From contig JAJQAT010000060.1 in NCBI GenBank assembly GCA_021203665.1, forward strand, positions 1 through 21,413: a DNA stretch of 21,413 nucleotides, written 5' to 3'. Both the position numbers and the translations under genes were made by a program. The DNA comes from Bacillota bacterium. Its GTDB lineage: Bacteria; Bacillota; Clostridia; UBA1381. Of this stretch, positions 14,360 through 21,413 are shown in pieces. Under the pieces are notes generated by a model. The model was not told the DNA's origin. It worked only from the letters and a program-made list of their open reading frames with translations, and searched no databases. The number at the start of each line of letters is the position of its first letter. Position 1 is the first letter of the stretch.

Positions 14360-16810
14360 TTATTGAGCTATTATAACGCGGATTCTTCCTCCGGAGGATT
14401 GAGCCTTATCGTAATATGCGGTAAGCTTATAATCTCCGTTTATCGCGTCGTTAAGACTTATCTTCATATACGAATTAACTCCGGTCTTCTCGTACACCAC
14501 AACCTTGTCGCTCAAAAGGTAATCCTCCTTCGCGATTGTCGCGGTGGTGGTGGTAAGCTCGCTTATGTTATTTGTGTGCTGCGTAAGCGCAACCATATAA
14601 TCTATGCCCGAGCTGTCAATTCTGAATTTGAAGGGTCCCGTCGCGCTTGACGAGAACGACGTTGTGTACGTGCTCTGCGTACCGTCAATATCTATCGTGT
14701 ACGACTTATTTGTCGTGTCGGCCTTTATGATAACGCCGTAATCATACGAGTCGCCCGTAACATCCTTAAGTATAAGCTCGTCAATCTCACCCGCGGAATT
14801 GGTTGAGTAATAACGCACGCTTGATGAGCTTATCGTAACGCCGTCGATTCTTTGCGTGTAAATCGTAGCGTACAGCGCAACATCGTCGCTGTATGTGCCG
14901 ACGGTGTCAAGAATCTTGACATCGTCAGCCAGCTCCTTGCTGCCTATGGTACCCTTTGAATAGCTTACCTTGCCCGATACCGAATTATATCCGGTTTGCT
15001 TTGACAGGCTCGCCTTGCCGTCCTTAAAGGTTACGCGCGCCACGGAGCATTTGAACGAGCTGCAATCCGAGCTTGTAGCATATTCGTTCTCGGTTCCGTC
15101 GGCTGTGACAAGCTTTACATAATAGCTTGAATATGTTGTGCCGTCGGTATTTGTGTAATCCTTTTTACCGGTTTCTGTAACAAATCCTGTAGCGGTGATG
15201 CTCGTGTCGCTTCCGCTGATTACGCCGGCTACCTCGCCCGTTCTGCCGAGCAGCAGCGTTACGGTATCGCCGTATGCTATATCTCCGCTTGACGACAGCG
15301 CGTTGAACGCCTCGACACTCTCTATTGTATACTCTGTACCGGAAACGGTGATTGTTGTCGGCGAATCCTTCGTCGGCGACGCCTTCTCGTAAATACCGGT
15401 TACCTTATCCGTGTAAGCGAGTATCATATTCAAATCCTCGCTGTAATAGATAATATCATTCGTCTGAATATCCGATGAGCTTACCTTTGTGCCGTTGCGC
15501 ATTACAGCGGTTGAGCTGTTGGTTGAGAAGTTGGACAGCCAGTTCGAGTTTGTAACTCTGATAGGACCTTGCATATTGCCCTCTTCATAGCTTACATAGT
15601 CGATGCTGCTTCCGTTCATCTTAACGTAAAGTATATCGCCCATTGCCATGCTGCTCTTTACGGAGCCGTATGTGCTCTTTGTGGTGTCCACATAGCAGGT
15701 TGTCGAATCCGTAATATCAATCTGTATAAAGCTTCCGTTATCATAGCAGATAACAGCGTCTGAAAGCAGCGAGTAGATGATATATTTCTCAACAGCGTCG
15801 GTTGATGTGAGCTGCGACGACTGTGAAATCAGCATACAATAGTCAACGCTTCCGTTTGAGTTCTTGAACAGCTTAAACGTGTCTCCGACGGACGCCTCGG
15901 ACGCCGCCGACTCATATGTAAGCGTGCTTGACTTATAGTAAACGGTGGTATTTGAGTTTATATCGTACATATCGCCGTCAAGGATTATATCCGAGCCGAT
16001 TATATTTGTAACGGTATACTCCTCCACGGTTTGGTCGCGCGGGGTGAACGAAACGAAATCATCGCCGTTCTTTATAACTATGTCTCCGCGTCTGCCAACA
16101 TAATCGCTGTCGAAATTATCGTCAAACTCATATGTTCCCGCGGTTGTGTATATCTTATCGGTTCCGAGCGAGCTGTCCTCGTTATGCGACGCTATAATGG
16201 TTACGCCCTCTATAACCTCACAATCAAAAATCGTGATAAGCTTGCTCGATGAATCCTTCATTTTTGTGTTAAGCGCGTTATATACAAGGTTCGCTACCTG
16301 GCGTCTTGTGAGCGCCTCGCCCTGTACCGCGTCAACATTCTTTGTAAGCTCAAGGTTTTCCGCAAGACCTATTTGTCCGTAGGGATAGGATACTCCGAAA
16401 TAATCATCGGTATAGCCCAATACCTTAAGCATCATTGTGATAGCTTCCTCATAGGAAACGTTGTTGTCCGGCTTAAAGGTTCCGTCAAGGTAACCGGAAA
16501 CGATTCCCGCGGAAACCGCCGCCTTTACATACGCAGCCGACCAATGATCATAGGTGACGTCCTTAAACGGAGACACCTTAAGTCCCGACGCGACGGTATT
16601 TTTGGAGCTTGACGACGCTACCGCGATTTTCGCGAATTCCGCTCTGGTAACGTAATCATCCAAGCGGTAATTTCCGTCCTCGTCGCCGACCATTATGTTT
16701 AATTCCGACAGCAGCGACATGATGTCGTCATCATTGTCCCAGTCCGCCAATACCGGAACGGATGCTATCAGCATTACGGCTGTCAGTATAGCAGAAATTA
16801 TTTTTTTCAT
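14360..16810 (-). CDS. SLH-domain surface protein with large unrecognised C-terminus
   Basis: Exported cell-wall protein of 816 residues. The start at 16810 (MKKIISAIL) is chosen because AGGAAGG lies about 9 bases upstream and it gives a classic signal peptide with likely cleavage after VPVLA (residue 22); an in-frame ATG at 16816 is too close to that site. Three SLH repeats follow: about 25-67 (YRLDDYVTRAEFAKI), 81-133 (FKDVTYDHWSAAYVKAAVSAG) and 141-186 (ALTRRQVANLVYNAL). Such repeats bind wall polysaccharides non-covalently. The remaining roughly 630 residues are Ser/Thr/Asp/Tyr-rich, look beta-stranded, and contain recurring short units such as VGDTFKLFKN, MGDILYVKMN and YGDTVTLLLG. No enzyme motif or sortase signal was seen. 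It is the last gene of the adaptor-ATPase-permease operon, 17 bases after the permease, suggesting a link to that exporter as partner or cargo. Confidence 0.88.
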   Translation of the reverse strand: MKKIISAILTAVMLIASVPVLADWDNDDDIMSLLSELNIMVGDEDGNYRLDDYVTRAEFAKIAVASSSSKNTVASGLKVSPFKDVTYDHWSAAYVKAAVSAGIVSGYLDGTFKPDNNVSYEEAITMMLKVLGYTDDYFGVSYPYGQIGLAENLELTKNVDAVQGEALTRRQVANLVYNALNTKMKDSSSKLITIFDCEVIEGVTIIASHNEDSSLGTDKIYTTAGTYEFDDNFDSDYVGRRGDIVIKNGDDFVSFTPRDQTVEEYTVTNIIGSDIILDGDMYDINSNTTVYYKSSTLTYESAASEASVGDTFKLFKNSNGSVDYCMLISQSSQLTSTDAVEKYIIYSLLSDAVICYDNGSFIQIDITDSTTCYVDTTKSTYGSVKSSMAMGDILYVKMNGSSIDYVSYEEGNMQGPIRVTNSNWLSNFSTNSSTAVMRNGTKVSSSDIQTNDIIYYSEDLNMILAYTDKVTGIYEKASPTKDSPTTITVSGTEYTIESVEAFNALSSSGDIAYGDTVTLLLGRTGEVAGVISGSDTSITATGFVTETGKKDYTNTDGTTYSSYYVKLVTADGTENEYATSSDCSSFKCSVARVTFKDGKASLSKQTGYNSVSGKVSYSKGTIGSKELADDVKILDTVGTYSDDVALYATIYTQRIDGVTISSSSVRYYSTNSAGEIDELILKDVTGDSYDYGVIIKADTTNKSYTIDIDGTQSTYTTSFSSSATGPFKFRIDSSGIDYMVALTQHTNNISELTTTTATIAKEDYLLSDKVVVYEKTGVNSYMKISLNDAINGDYKLTAYYDKAQSSGGRIRVIIAQ

Positions 16811-16827
16811 ATACATTTTCCTTCCTA

Positions 16828-18003
16828 TTAATCATATCTCAAAGCGTCTATAGGATTGAGTGCCGCCGCCTTTCTCGCGGGCATGAATCCGAAGAATATG
16901 CCTATCGCCGCGGATACCGAGACCGAGATAACAATCGAATTCACCGTTGGCAAAACCTCCATACCCAGGAATTTTCCCGCGGCAAGGGCGGTTATCGACC
17001 CCAGTACTATACCTATAACACCGCCTATACAGCTCAGCATTGCCGATTCCATTACGAATTGAGACAGTATGGTTCGCTGCTTCGCTCCGAGTGATTTTCT
17101 GATACCAATTTCTCGTGTACGCTCTGTTACCGATACAAGCATGATGTTCATGATTCCGATACCCGCAACCACGAGCGAGATACCCGCGATTGCCACAAGC
17201 ATAAGCCTCATCTGATCGAGAATTTCGGTTATGCTTTCCGCCATCGACTTCATCGCGGTTACATCATAGTAATCGTCATCGCCGATTGCCTTATAGCACA
17301 TAGCCTCTATCAGTGTTTCCGCCTCCTCAACCGTGTCCTGTGAGGTCGCGTATATGGTATAGCTTGAAATTGTGTTGGTTTTTGTCGTGTGCATGGCAAG
17401 GGTGTAAGGAACATAGATAACATCATCGGACGAGCCCTCTGTTGAGTCGTCCTGCTCCTCTATGATTCCGACTACGGTATACGGAGTACCCGTAATCTGG
17501 AGCGTCTGTCCCAACGCGTCGCCGCCGAACATATTCTGTGCGACATACGTGCCTATAATGCAGACCTTCATTTGACGGTCTATATCAAGATAGGTAAGCT
17601 CGCGTCCGTACTCTATGTTATAGCCCTTTAAAGACAAATACTGCTCGTTTATACCGGTTGCGGTCGAGGAAATTGTGCTGTTATCCTCGGGGTCCTTCAT
17701 ATATGCCGGCATAAATACCGTAGGTGAAAATCCCGCGATAACATCGGGGTTTTCGTCCATAAGCTCCTCAACGTCCTCTATCGGAAGAGTTTTCGTCGAC
17801 GCACGGCTTGTGATTGAAACCGTTATCGACTCCATTCCCATTTCCTCAAAGGCTTCGGTAACGGTACCGGTAAGACCGGACATTAGGCTCGTAAGGGCGA
17901 TAACCGCCGTAATGCCCATTACGATACCGAGCATTGTAAGAACAGACCTAAGCTTGTTGCTTAAAACACTCGAAACCGCCATTTCAAAACATTTTGCAAA
18001 CAA
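16828..18003 (-). CDS. MacB/FtsX-type ABC transporter permease
   Basis: Membrane subunit of 391 residues. TM1 is about 19-42, preceded by SNKLRSVLTMLGIVMG; a large extracytoplasmic MacB_PCD-type domain follows (about 45-260); TM2 is about 268-291, then the RTREIGIRKSLGA coupling segment, TM3 about 321-344 and TM4 about 355-375. It ends with PARKAAALNPIDALRYD, the family's usual close. Type VII (MacB-like) transporters use ATP-driven mechanotransmission to move peptides, lipoproteins or drugs from the outer face of the membrane. The start is a TTG at 18003 touching the TAA of the ATPase gene, with AAGGGGG about 8 bases upstream. The first ATG (17982) has no such site and would lose conserved N-terminal residues. 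ATPase and permease are in the same frame with only the TAA between them. Confidence 0.93.
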   Translation of the reverse strand: MFAKCFEMAVSSVLSNKLRSVLTMLGIVMGITAVIALTSLMSGLTGTVTEAFEEMGMESITVSITSRASTKTLPIEDVEELMDENPDVIAGFSPTVFMPAYMKDPEDNSTISSTATGINEQYLSLKGYNIEYGRELTYLDIDRQMKVCIIGTYVAQNMFGGDALGQTLQITGTPYTVVGIIEEQDDSTEGSSDDVIYVPYTLAMHTTKTNTISSYTIYATSQDTVEEAETLIEAMCYKAIGDDDYYDVTAMKSMAESITEILDQMRLMLVAIAGISLVVAGIGIMNIMLVSVTERTREIGIRKSLGAKQRTILSQFVMESAMLSCIGGVIGIVLGSITALAAGKFLGMEVLPTVNSIVISVSVSAAIGIFFGFMPARKAAALNPIDALRYD

Positions 18004-18768
18004 TTAGGTCGCCCCCTTCGCCTTTTCATCATCAACGGATTCCTCGCCCGCGCCGTGCTGATTCATAATTGTCAAATCGCCCTCAGCGGGACCGTCGTAA
18101 ACTATTCTGCCGTCGGTTATTCTTATAACCCTTTGCGCGACAGCCGCGATTGAGTTATCATGCGTTATAAGAATAATAGTGTTGCCCTCGCGGTTTAGCT
18201 GCTGTAGGAAGAGCATTACCTCACGACCTGTTCTCGAGTCCAACGCGCCCGTAGGCTCGTCGGCAAGGATAACGGAGGGGTCGCCCGCAAGCGCCCTCGC
18301 TATCGATACTCTTTGCTGCTGACCGCCGGAAAGCTGAGACGGGTAGTTACCCGCCTTTGACTTTAAGCCGACTCTCGCGAGCGACTTTAAAGCGCGCTTT
18401 CTCTGCTCCGATTCCTTAAGTCCCGCGTACAGAAGCGGGAGCTTAACGTTTTCAAGCACTGTGAGCTTTGTCAAAAGATTGTATTGCTGGAATATAAATC
18501 CGAGCATCTTGTTTCTTATATCGGCAAGCTCATCCTGCGAATAATTCTTTATCGAACGGCCGTTGAGCTTATATTCGCCCTTTGTCGCGACGTCAAGGCA
18601 GCCTATTATGTTCATACAGGTCGATTTACCGGAGCCGGACTGACCGACTATAGCCACGAATTCGCCCTTGTTTATCGTCATGGATATGCCGTCGAGCGCG
18701 TGCACCTCGGTGTCGCCCATATGATATATTTTATAAACGTTCTTCATTTCTACCAATGGTGTAGGCAT
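18004..18768 (-). CDS. ABC transporter ATP-binding protein (MacB/LolD family)
   Basis: Cytoplasmic ATPase of 254 residues that powers the permease encoded next. Motifs: Walker A GQSGSGKST (42-50, Lys48), Q-loop FIFQQYNLL (91-99), signature LSGGQ (146-150), Walker B VILADEPTGALD with catalytic Glu171, and H-loop His203 in LITHD. The LADEPTGALD block is typical of the LolD/MacB/FtsE group. Residues from about 222 form an acidic tail (EGDLTIMNQHGAGEESVDDE) beyond the usual domain, comparable in place to the linker of one-chain MacB proteins. The ATG at 18768 has GGAGGTGA directly upstream and lies 16 bases after the adaptor stop. The TAA is followed immediately, in frame, by the permease TTG. 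Confidence 0.95.
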   Translation of the reverse strand: MPTPLVEMKNVYKIYHMGDTEVHALDGISMTINKGEFVAIVGQSGSGKSTCMNIIGCLDVATKGEYKLNGRSIKNYSQDELADIRNKMLGFIFQQYNLLTKLTVLENVKLPLLYAGLKESEQRKRALKSLARVGLKSKAGNYPSQLSGGQQQRVSIARALAGDPSVILADEPTGALDSRTGREVMLFLQQLNREGNTIILITHDNSIAAVAQRVIRITDGRIVYDGPAEGDLTIMNQHGAGEESVDDEKAKGAT

Positions 18769-18784
18769 TCAAATCACCTCCGGT

Positions 18785-21073
18785 TTAGCGCATACCGCCG
18801 CCGCCACCGCCGCCGGCCATGCCGCCGCCGCGCACGCGCTCCAGAACGCCCATCATGTTAGTGGTGGACTCTTCACTGTCACCGCTGCCGAAGGACGCGC
18901 CTGAGCTTGACGTCAAGGTGTCAAGGGTTCTTACCTCGTCGCCTTCTTCAAGACCCGAGAGTATTTCTATATAATCATCATCGTTTATTCCGAGCTCAAC
19001 AACTACCGCTCTGTAGCCGTCCGGAACCTCAAGGTTCTTGGGCAGGCTTGAGTAATCTATCGTAAATGTGCCGCTGTCAGCGTCTTCATCCGCTCCGACC
19101 GCGTTTTCTGTACCCGCCTGCATATCGCCGGTTTCGCTCATATCGGGCATTCCCTCCGGCATTTCTCCGTCAGGCATTCCGCCCTCCGGTGCTTCACCGT
19201 CAGCGCGTTCCTCGCTGTCGCCGTTCTCGCCGCCATTTGACGCCTTATCGTCCGATTTAGACGCGTTTTCCGCCGCTTCGGCTATTGCGTCCGCTCCGGC
19301 ATTGAGCAAATCGGTAACGTCGTTCTCATACGTCTTGCCGGTATCCTTAACGAACACTATGTCGCCCGAGTTTACAGCGTTTACGGGTACCACAAGCGTG
19401 TCAACCGATTCCTCAACCGTTATCGCAACGTCAACATTCATGCCCGGCAAAAGCGAGCCGTATTCGTCAACCTGAATTTCAACCAGGTACGTCGTAACAC
19501 CGTTTGAATATGTACCGTCAACCGGAACCTTTATTACCTCGCCCTCGAATACATCATCCGTGGTCGATGCGGTTATTGTTGCCTTTTGTCCTGTCTTTAC
19601 AAGGTCAATCTCTGTTTCGTCAACCTCGATAGAAAGCTTGATGCAGGATAGGTCGTATATTACGCAAAGCGCCTCGGTGCTGTTTGACGAGTCAATCGTA
19701 TCGCCCGCCTTGGCGTTCTTTGTAACAACCGTTCCGTCTATAGGCGAGGTTACCGTGTAGTCCTCAACCTTTTCCTGTGCCTGCTTTAAATTAAGCTCGG
19801 CGTTCTCAAGCGAAACCTGCGCCGACAGGATTTGCGAATCCTCCGAATATGTATTGTCCTGCAAAACCTGATTTTGCATCGACAGTATAGCGTCGCTGTA
19901 GGAAAGCTGTGCCGACTTTAACGAATTTTCAGCCGATTCGGAATATACGTAAGCAATCTGCTGACCCGCGTATACCGAGCTTCCCGTGTCAACGTAAAGA
20001 TTTTCAACCGTGCCGGACACGTTCGACGTTATTGTCTTTTCGTTCTTGTATTCAAAGTTCGCGGTGTCCGCGCAAGCAACGCCGTTTACAACCGCGCTTC
20101 CCACGTCGTCCTCATCAAGCGCGCCGGGGTTTGTTACCTCGATTGTCGCGTATATTACCATCGTGTTTGAGCTTGACGCTACCGCCGCGTCTGAAACATC
20201 CGTAACCGTTCCGTAAACCGTTTCGCCCGTCGCCGTGACCGAAACCTCCGCGCCCGCGCCCACATAAAGGCTTGACGCGTCGTACTCGTTAAACGGAAGT
20301 CTTATCTTCATCGTTGTGTCGTCATATATGGTGGCAATAGCCGAGCCGTTATTTATCTCGTCGCCCTCTTTGACGCTTACCGAGCTTACCTTGCCCGAGA
20401 AGTCCGCCGTTATGTACTGGTCGTCAACGGTGTCCTGCGCCTCGTTAAGTGAAATAAGAGCTTTTTCAAGAGAGTTCTGCGCGCTCTTCATGCTGTTGCT
20501 GTTGGACTGAATCGTCTCCGATTTGCTTCTTACCGCGTCCGCGTAGTTCTGCTGCGCCGTAAGCAGACTGTTTTCAGCCGTTGTAACGCTGTCCTGAGCG
20601 TCATCGTCCTCAAACTGGTAGAGCTTATCTCCCTTTGAAACCGTGTCGCCCTCGCTGAAATAATCCTCTGTAATTTCACCCGATGTCATGGTCATAACGC
20701 TGTACGAATCGTTAGGCTCAACATAGGACGAACCGGTTATGGTATTCGAAATAGTCTGTCTCGATACCTCAACATCGGTGTAGTTTATCTGATCCGCGTT
20801 ATTGGCGTCGATAACCGTCTTTATGATGAAGATACCGGCTATAATCAAAACAGCCAACACTATCGCGCCGATTATGATTATCTTCTTTCGGCGCTTTTTC
20901 TTTTGCTCCTTCTCGTACTGCTCGTACGCCGCGTCATCGTCCTCCTCGCCGCTGAAGCCCTCCTGCGGTGGTGCCTCTCCGGTTTCTTCAACCTGCTCGG
21001 CAAATATGTTCTTCTCGTTTTCCGCCGCGGTATCAGGCGTTTCCGCAGCCTTTTTGTTCTTTGACTTTGCCAT
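18785..21073 (-). CDS. Membrane-fusion adaptor with two tandem MacA/HlyD-like modules
   Basis: Adaptor subunit of the neighbouring ABC exporter, 762 residues, against about 370-400 for classic MacA. The ATG at 21073 (MAKSKNKK) follows a strong AGGAGG with 7 bases spacing; an ORF start at 21172 lacks support. Order: acidic cytoplasmic N-terminus (1-60), one membrane segment (about 64-86), then module 1 with half-lipoyl SGEITEDYFSEGDTVSKGD (131-149), coiled coil (158-218), second half-lipoyl SGKVSSVSVKEGD (226-238) and beta-barrel (253-320). Module 2 repeats this: SGTVENLYVDTGSSV (353-367), coiled coil (381-440), DGTVVTKNAKAGD (446-458) and barrel (476-556). A membrane-proximal region follows, interrupted by a Gly/Met/Pro/Glu-rich insert (about 605-655), and the end is almost pure glycine (749-760). 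It heads the operon. Confidence 0.9.
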   Translation of the reverse strand: MAKSKNKKAAETPDTAAENEKNIFAEQVEETGEAPPQEGFSGEEDDDAAYEQYEKEQKKKRRKKIIIIGAIVLAVLIIAGIFIIKTVIDANNADQINYTDVEVSRQTISNTITGSSYVEPNDSYSVMTMTSGEITEDYFSEGDTVSKGDKLYQFEDDDAQDSVTTAENSLLTAQQNYADAVRSKSETIQSNSNSMKSAQNSLEKALISLNEAQDTVDDQYITADFSGKVSSVSVKEGDEINNGSAIATIYDDTTMKIRLPFNEYDASSLYVGAGAEVSVTATGETVYGTVTDVSDAAVASSSNTMVIYATIEVTNPGALDEDDVGSAVVNGVACADTANFEYKNEKTITSNVSGTVENLYVDTGSSVYAGQQIAYVYSESAENSLKSAQLSYSDAILSMQNQVLQDNTYSEDSQILSAQVSLENAELNLKQAQEKVEDYTVTSPIDGTVVTKNAKAGDTIDSSNSTEALCVIYDLSCIKLSIEVDETEIDLVKTGQKATITASTTDDVFEGEVIKVPVDGTYSNGVTTYLVEIQVDEYGSLLPGMNVDVAITVEESVDTLVVPVNAVNSGDIVFVKDTGKTYENDVTDLLNAGADAIAEAAENASKSDDKASNGGENGDSEERADGEAPEGGMPDGEMPEGMPDMSETGDMQAGTENAVGADEDADSGTFTIDYSSLPKNLEVPDGYRAVVVELGINDDDYIEILSGLEEGDEVRTLDTLTSSSGASFGSGDSEESTTNMMGVLERVRGGGMAGGGGGGGMR

Positions 21074-21148
21074 TGTTCTACCTCCTGTAGCGATTATTTT
21101 GCAGACCGCCCGATTTGCCGTGCATATGCAAGCAGTCTTTTCCAAAAT

Positions 21149-21233
21149 TTTCGGACGCGCCGCCTGCGGCAACGCTGTCTTTAAATTTTGATTTTATATT
21201 ATTCACTGCCTTTCAAACGCCCCGCGTCCGAAA
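21149..21233. repeat. 11-base inverted repeat in the adaptor leader
   Basis: TTTCGGACGCG (21149-21159) and CGCGTCCGAAA (21223-21233) are perfect inverted copies, 63 bases apart, within the predicted leader of the exporter operon. In RNA they would form an 11-base-pair stem enclosing a region with a small GCCG/CGGC hairpin. There is no T-run after the stem, so it is not a plain terminator. Confidence 0.75.
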
Positions 21234-21284
21234 TCAATAATATAACTGAGTAATTTGCGCCTCCCCTATTCGCGCCTTGTACAT
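21234..21284 (-). CDS. Possible 16-residue leader peptide
   Basis: ATG at 21284 to TGA at 21234 encodes MYKARIGEAQITQLYY. AAAGGA lies about 13 bases upstream and AAAGGG touches the ATG, so the ribosome site is poorly spaced. Its stop codon abuts the first arm of the 11-base inverted repeat, the geometry expected if translation affected leader folding. Short open frames are common by chance, so this is tentative. Confidence 0.25.
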   Translation of the reverse strand: MYKARIGEAQITQLYY

Positions 21285-21367
21285 CCCTTTAATTTTTCCT
21301 TTGCAAAATAGCCGTCCCCCGCCGGAAGCATTTACAATCATCAATACGCGTTACTAATTTCTTAAAT

Positions 21368-21396
21368 ATTTTACCACCCGTTATATTTAAAGTCAA
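21368..21396 (-). promoter_or_regulatory. Sigma-A-type promoter of the exporter/SLH operon
   Basis: TTGACT (21391-21396) and TAAAAT (21368-21373) on the minus strand are 17 bases apart. The predicted start is near 21361, giving a leader of about 290 bases before the adaptor ATG. No better promoter was found closer to the gene. The remaining gene-free DNA (21074-21413) otherwise holds only the inverted repeat, the possible leader peptide and a palindromic TGCATATGCA at 21121-21130. Confidence 0.7.
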
Positions 21397-21413
21397 TAAT
21401 TATCGTTTCATAA

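Noticed and set aside
16811..16827. A separate promoter for the SLH gene.
   Set aside because: The gap after the permease is only 17 bases and no promoter boxes were noticed there.
21095..21310. A 9-base inverted match (TATTTTGCA with TGCAAAATA) across the exporter leader.
   Set aside because: In a leader of this size an AT-rich 9-base match 200 bases apart is not rare by chance.
21240..21361. A known riboswitch, such as a cyclic-di-GMP type, in the exporter leader.
   Set aside because: The conserved core segments of known classes could not be found; only generic inverted repeats are visible.

Overview
The window looks like chromosomal DNA of a Gram-positive, moderate-GC member of the Clostridia, probably a gut-type lineage. 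This rests on a clostridial-style glnA plus ANTAR regulator pair, a dapL/dapF route to meso-diaminopimelate, AddAB instead of RecBCD, an HD hydrolase next to a CmpB-type membrane protein, and an S-layer-homology (SLH) surface protein made with a split ABC exporter. No tRNA, rRNA, CRISPR array or insertion sequence was seen. Nearly all genes lie on the minus strand; only the tyrosine recombinase is on plus. Taxonomy is an inference from gene content.

Layout, low to high coordinates. (1) 37-4019, minus: glnA, an ANTAR antitermination-type regulator, dapF and dapL, with gaps of 23-26 bases, so probably one nitrogen/lysine/cell-wall operon. A consensus promoter, an operator-like palindrome and a strong leader hairpin with a U-tract precede glnA. 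(2) 4200-11802, minus: addB and addA (17-base overlap), then a small unrecognised membrane-anchored coiled-coil protein. (3) 11803-11936: divergent promoter region between addB and a XerC/D-type tyrosine recombinase (plus), which ends at a bidirectional terminator. (4) 13040-14165, minus: an HD-domain hydrolase followed by a CmpB-family membrane protein, behind a perfect TTGACA-17-TATAAT promoter. (5) 14360-21073, minus: a four-gene operon of membrane-fusion adaptor, ABC ATPase, MacB/FtsX-type permease and an SLH-domain exported protein, ending at a good terminator.

Region 5 holds the most unusual material. The adaptor carries two complete lipoyl/coiled-coil/beta-barrel modules in series behind one membrane anchor. 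The ATPase and permease are in the same frame, separated by a single TAA followed at once by a TTG start. The last gene encodes a large surface protein. The operon has a leader of about 290 bases with an 11-base inverted repeat and a possible 16-residue leader peptide ending exactly at the first arm. A reasonable reading is a MacAB-like export machine adapted to a single-membrane cell with an S-layer-type wall, made together with a surface partner or substrate. This function is inferred, not shown.

In region 1, ammonium assimilation by glutamine synthetase is transcriptionally tied to the last common steps toward meso-diaminopimelate, with an RNA-binding regulator encoded in between. Region 2/3 groups recombinational repair (AddAB) with a site-specific recombinase that is probably a chromosomal Xer-type enzyme.
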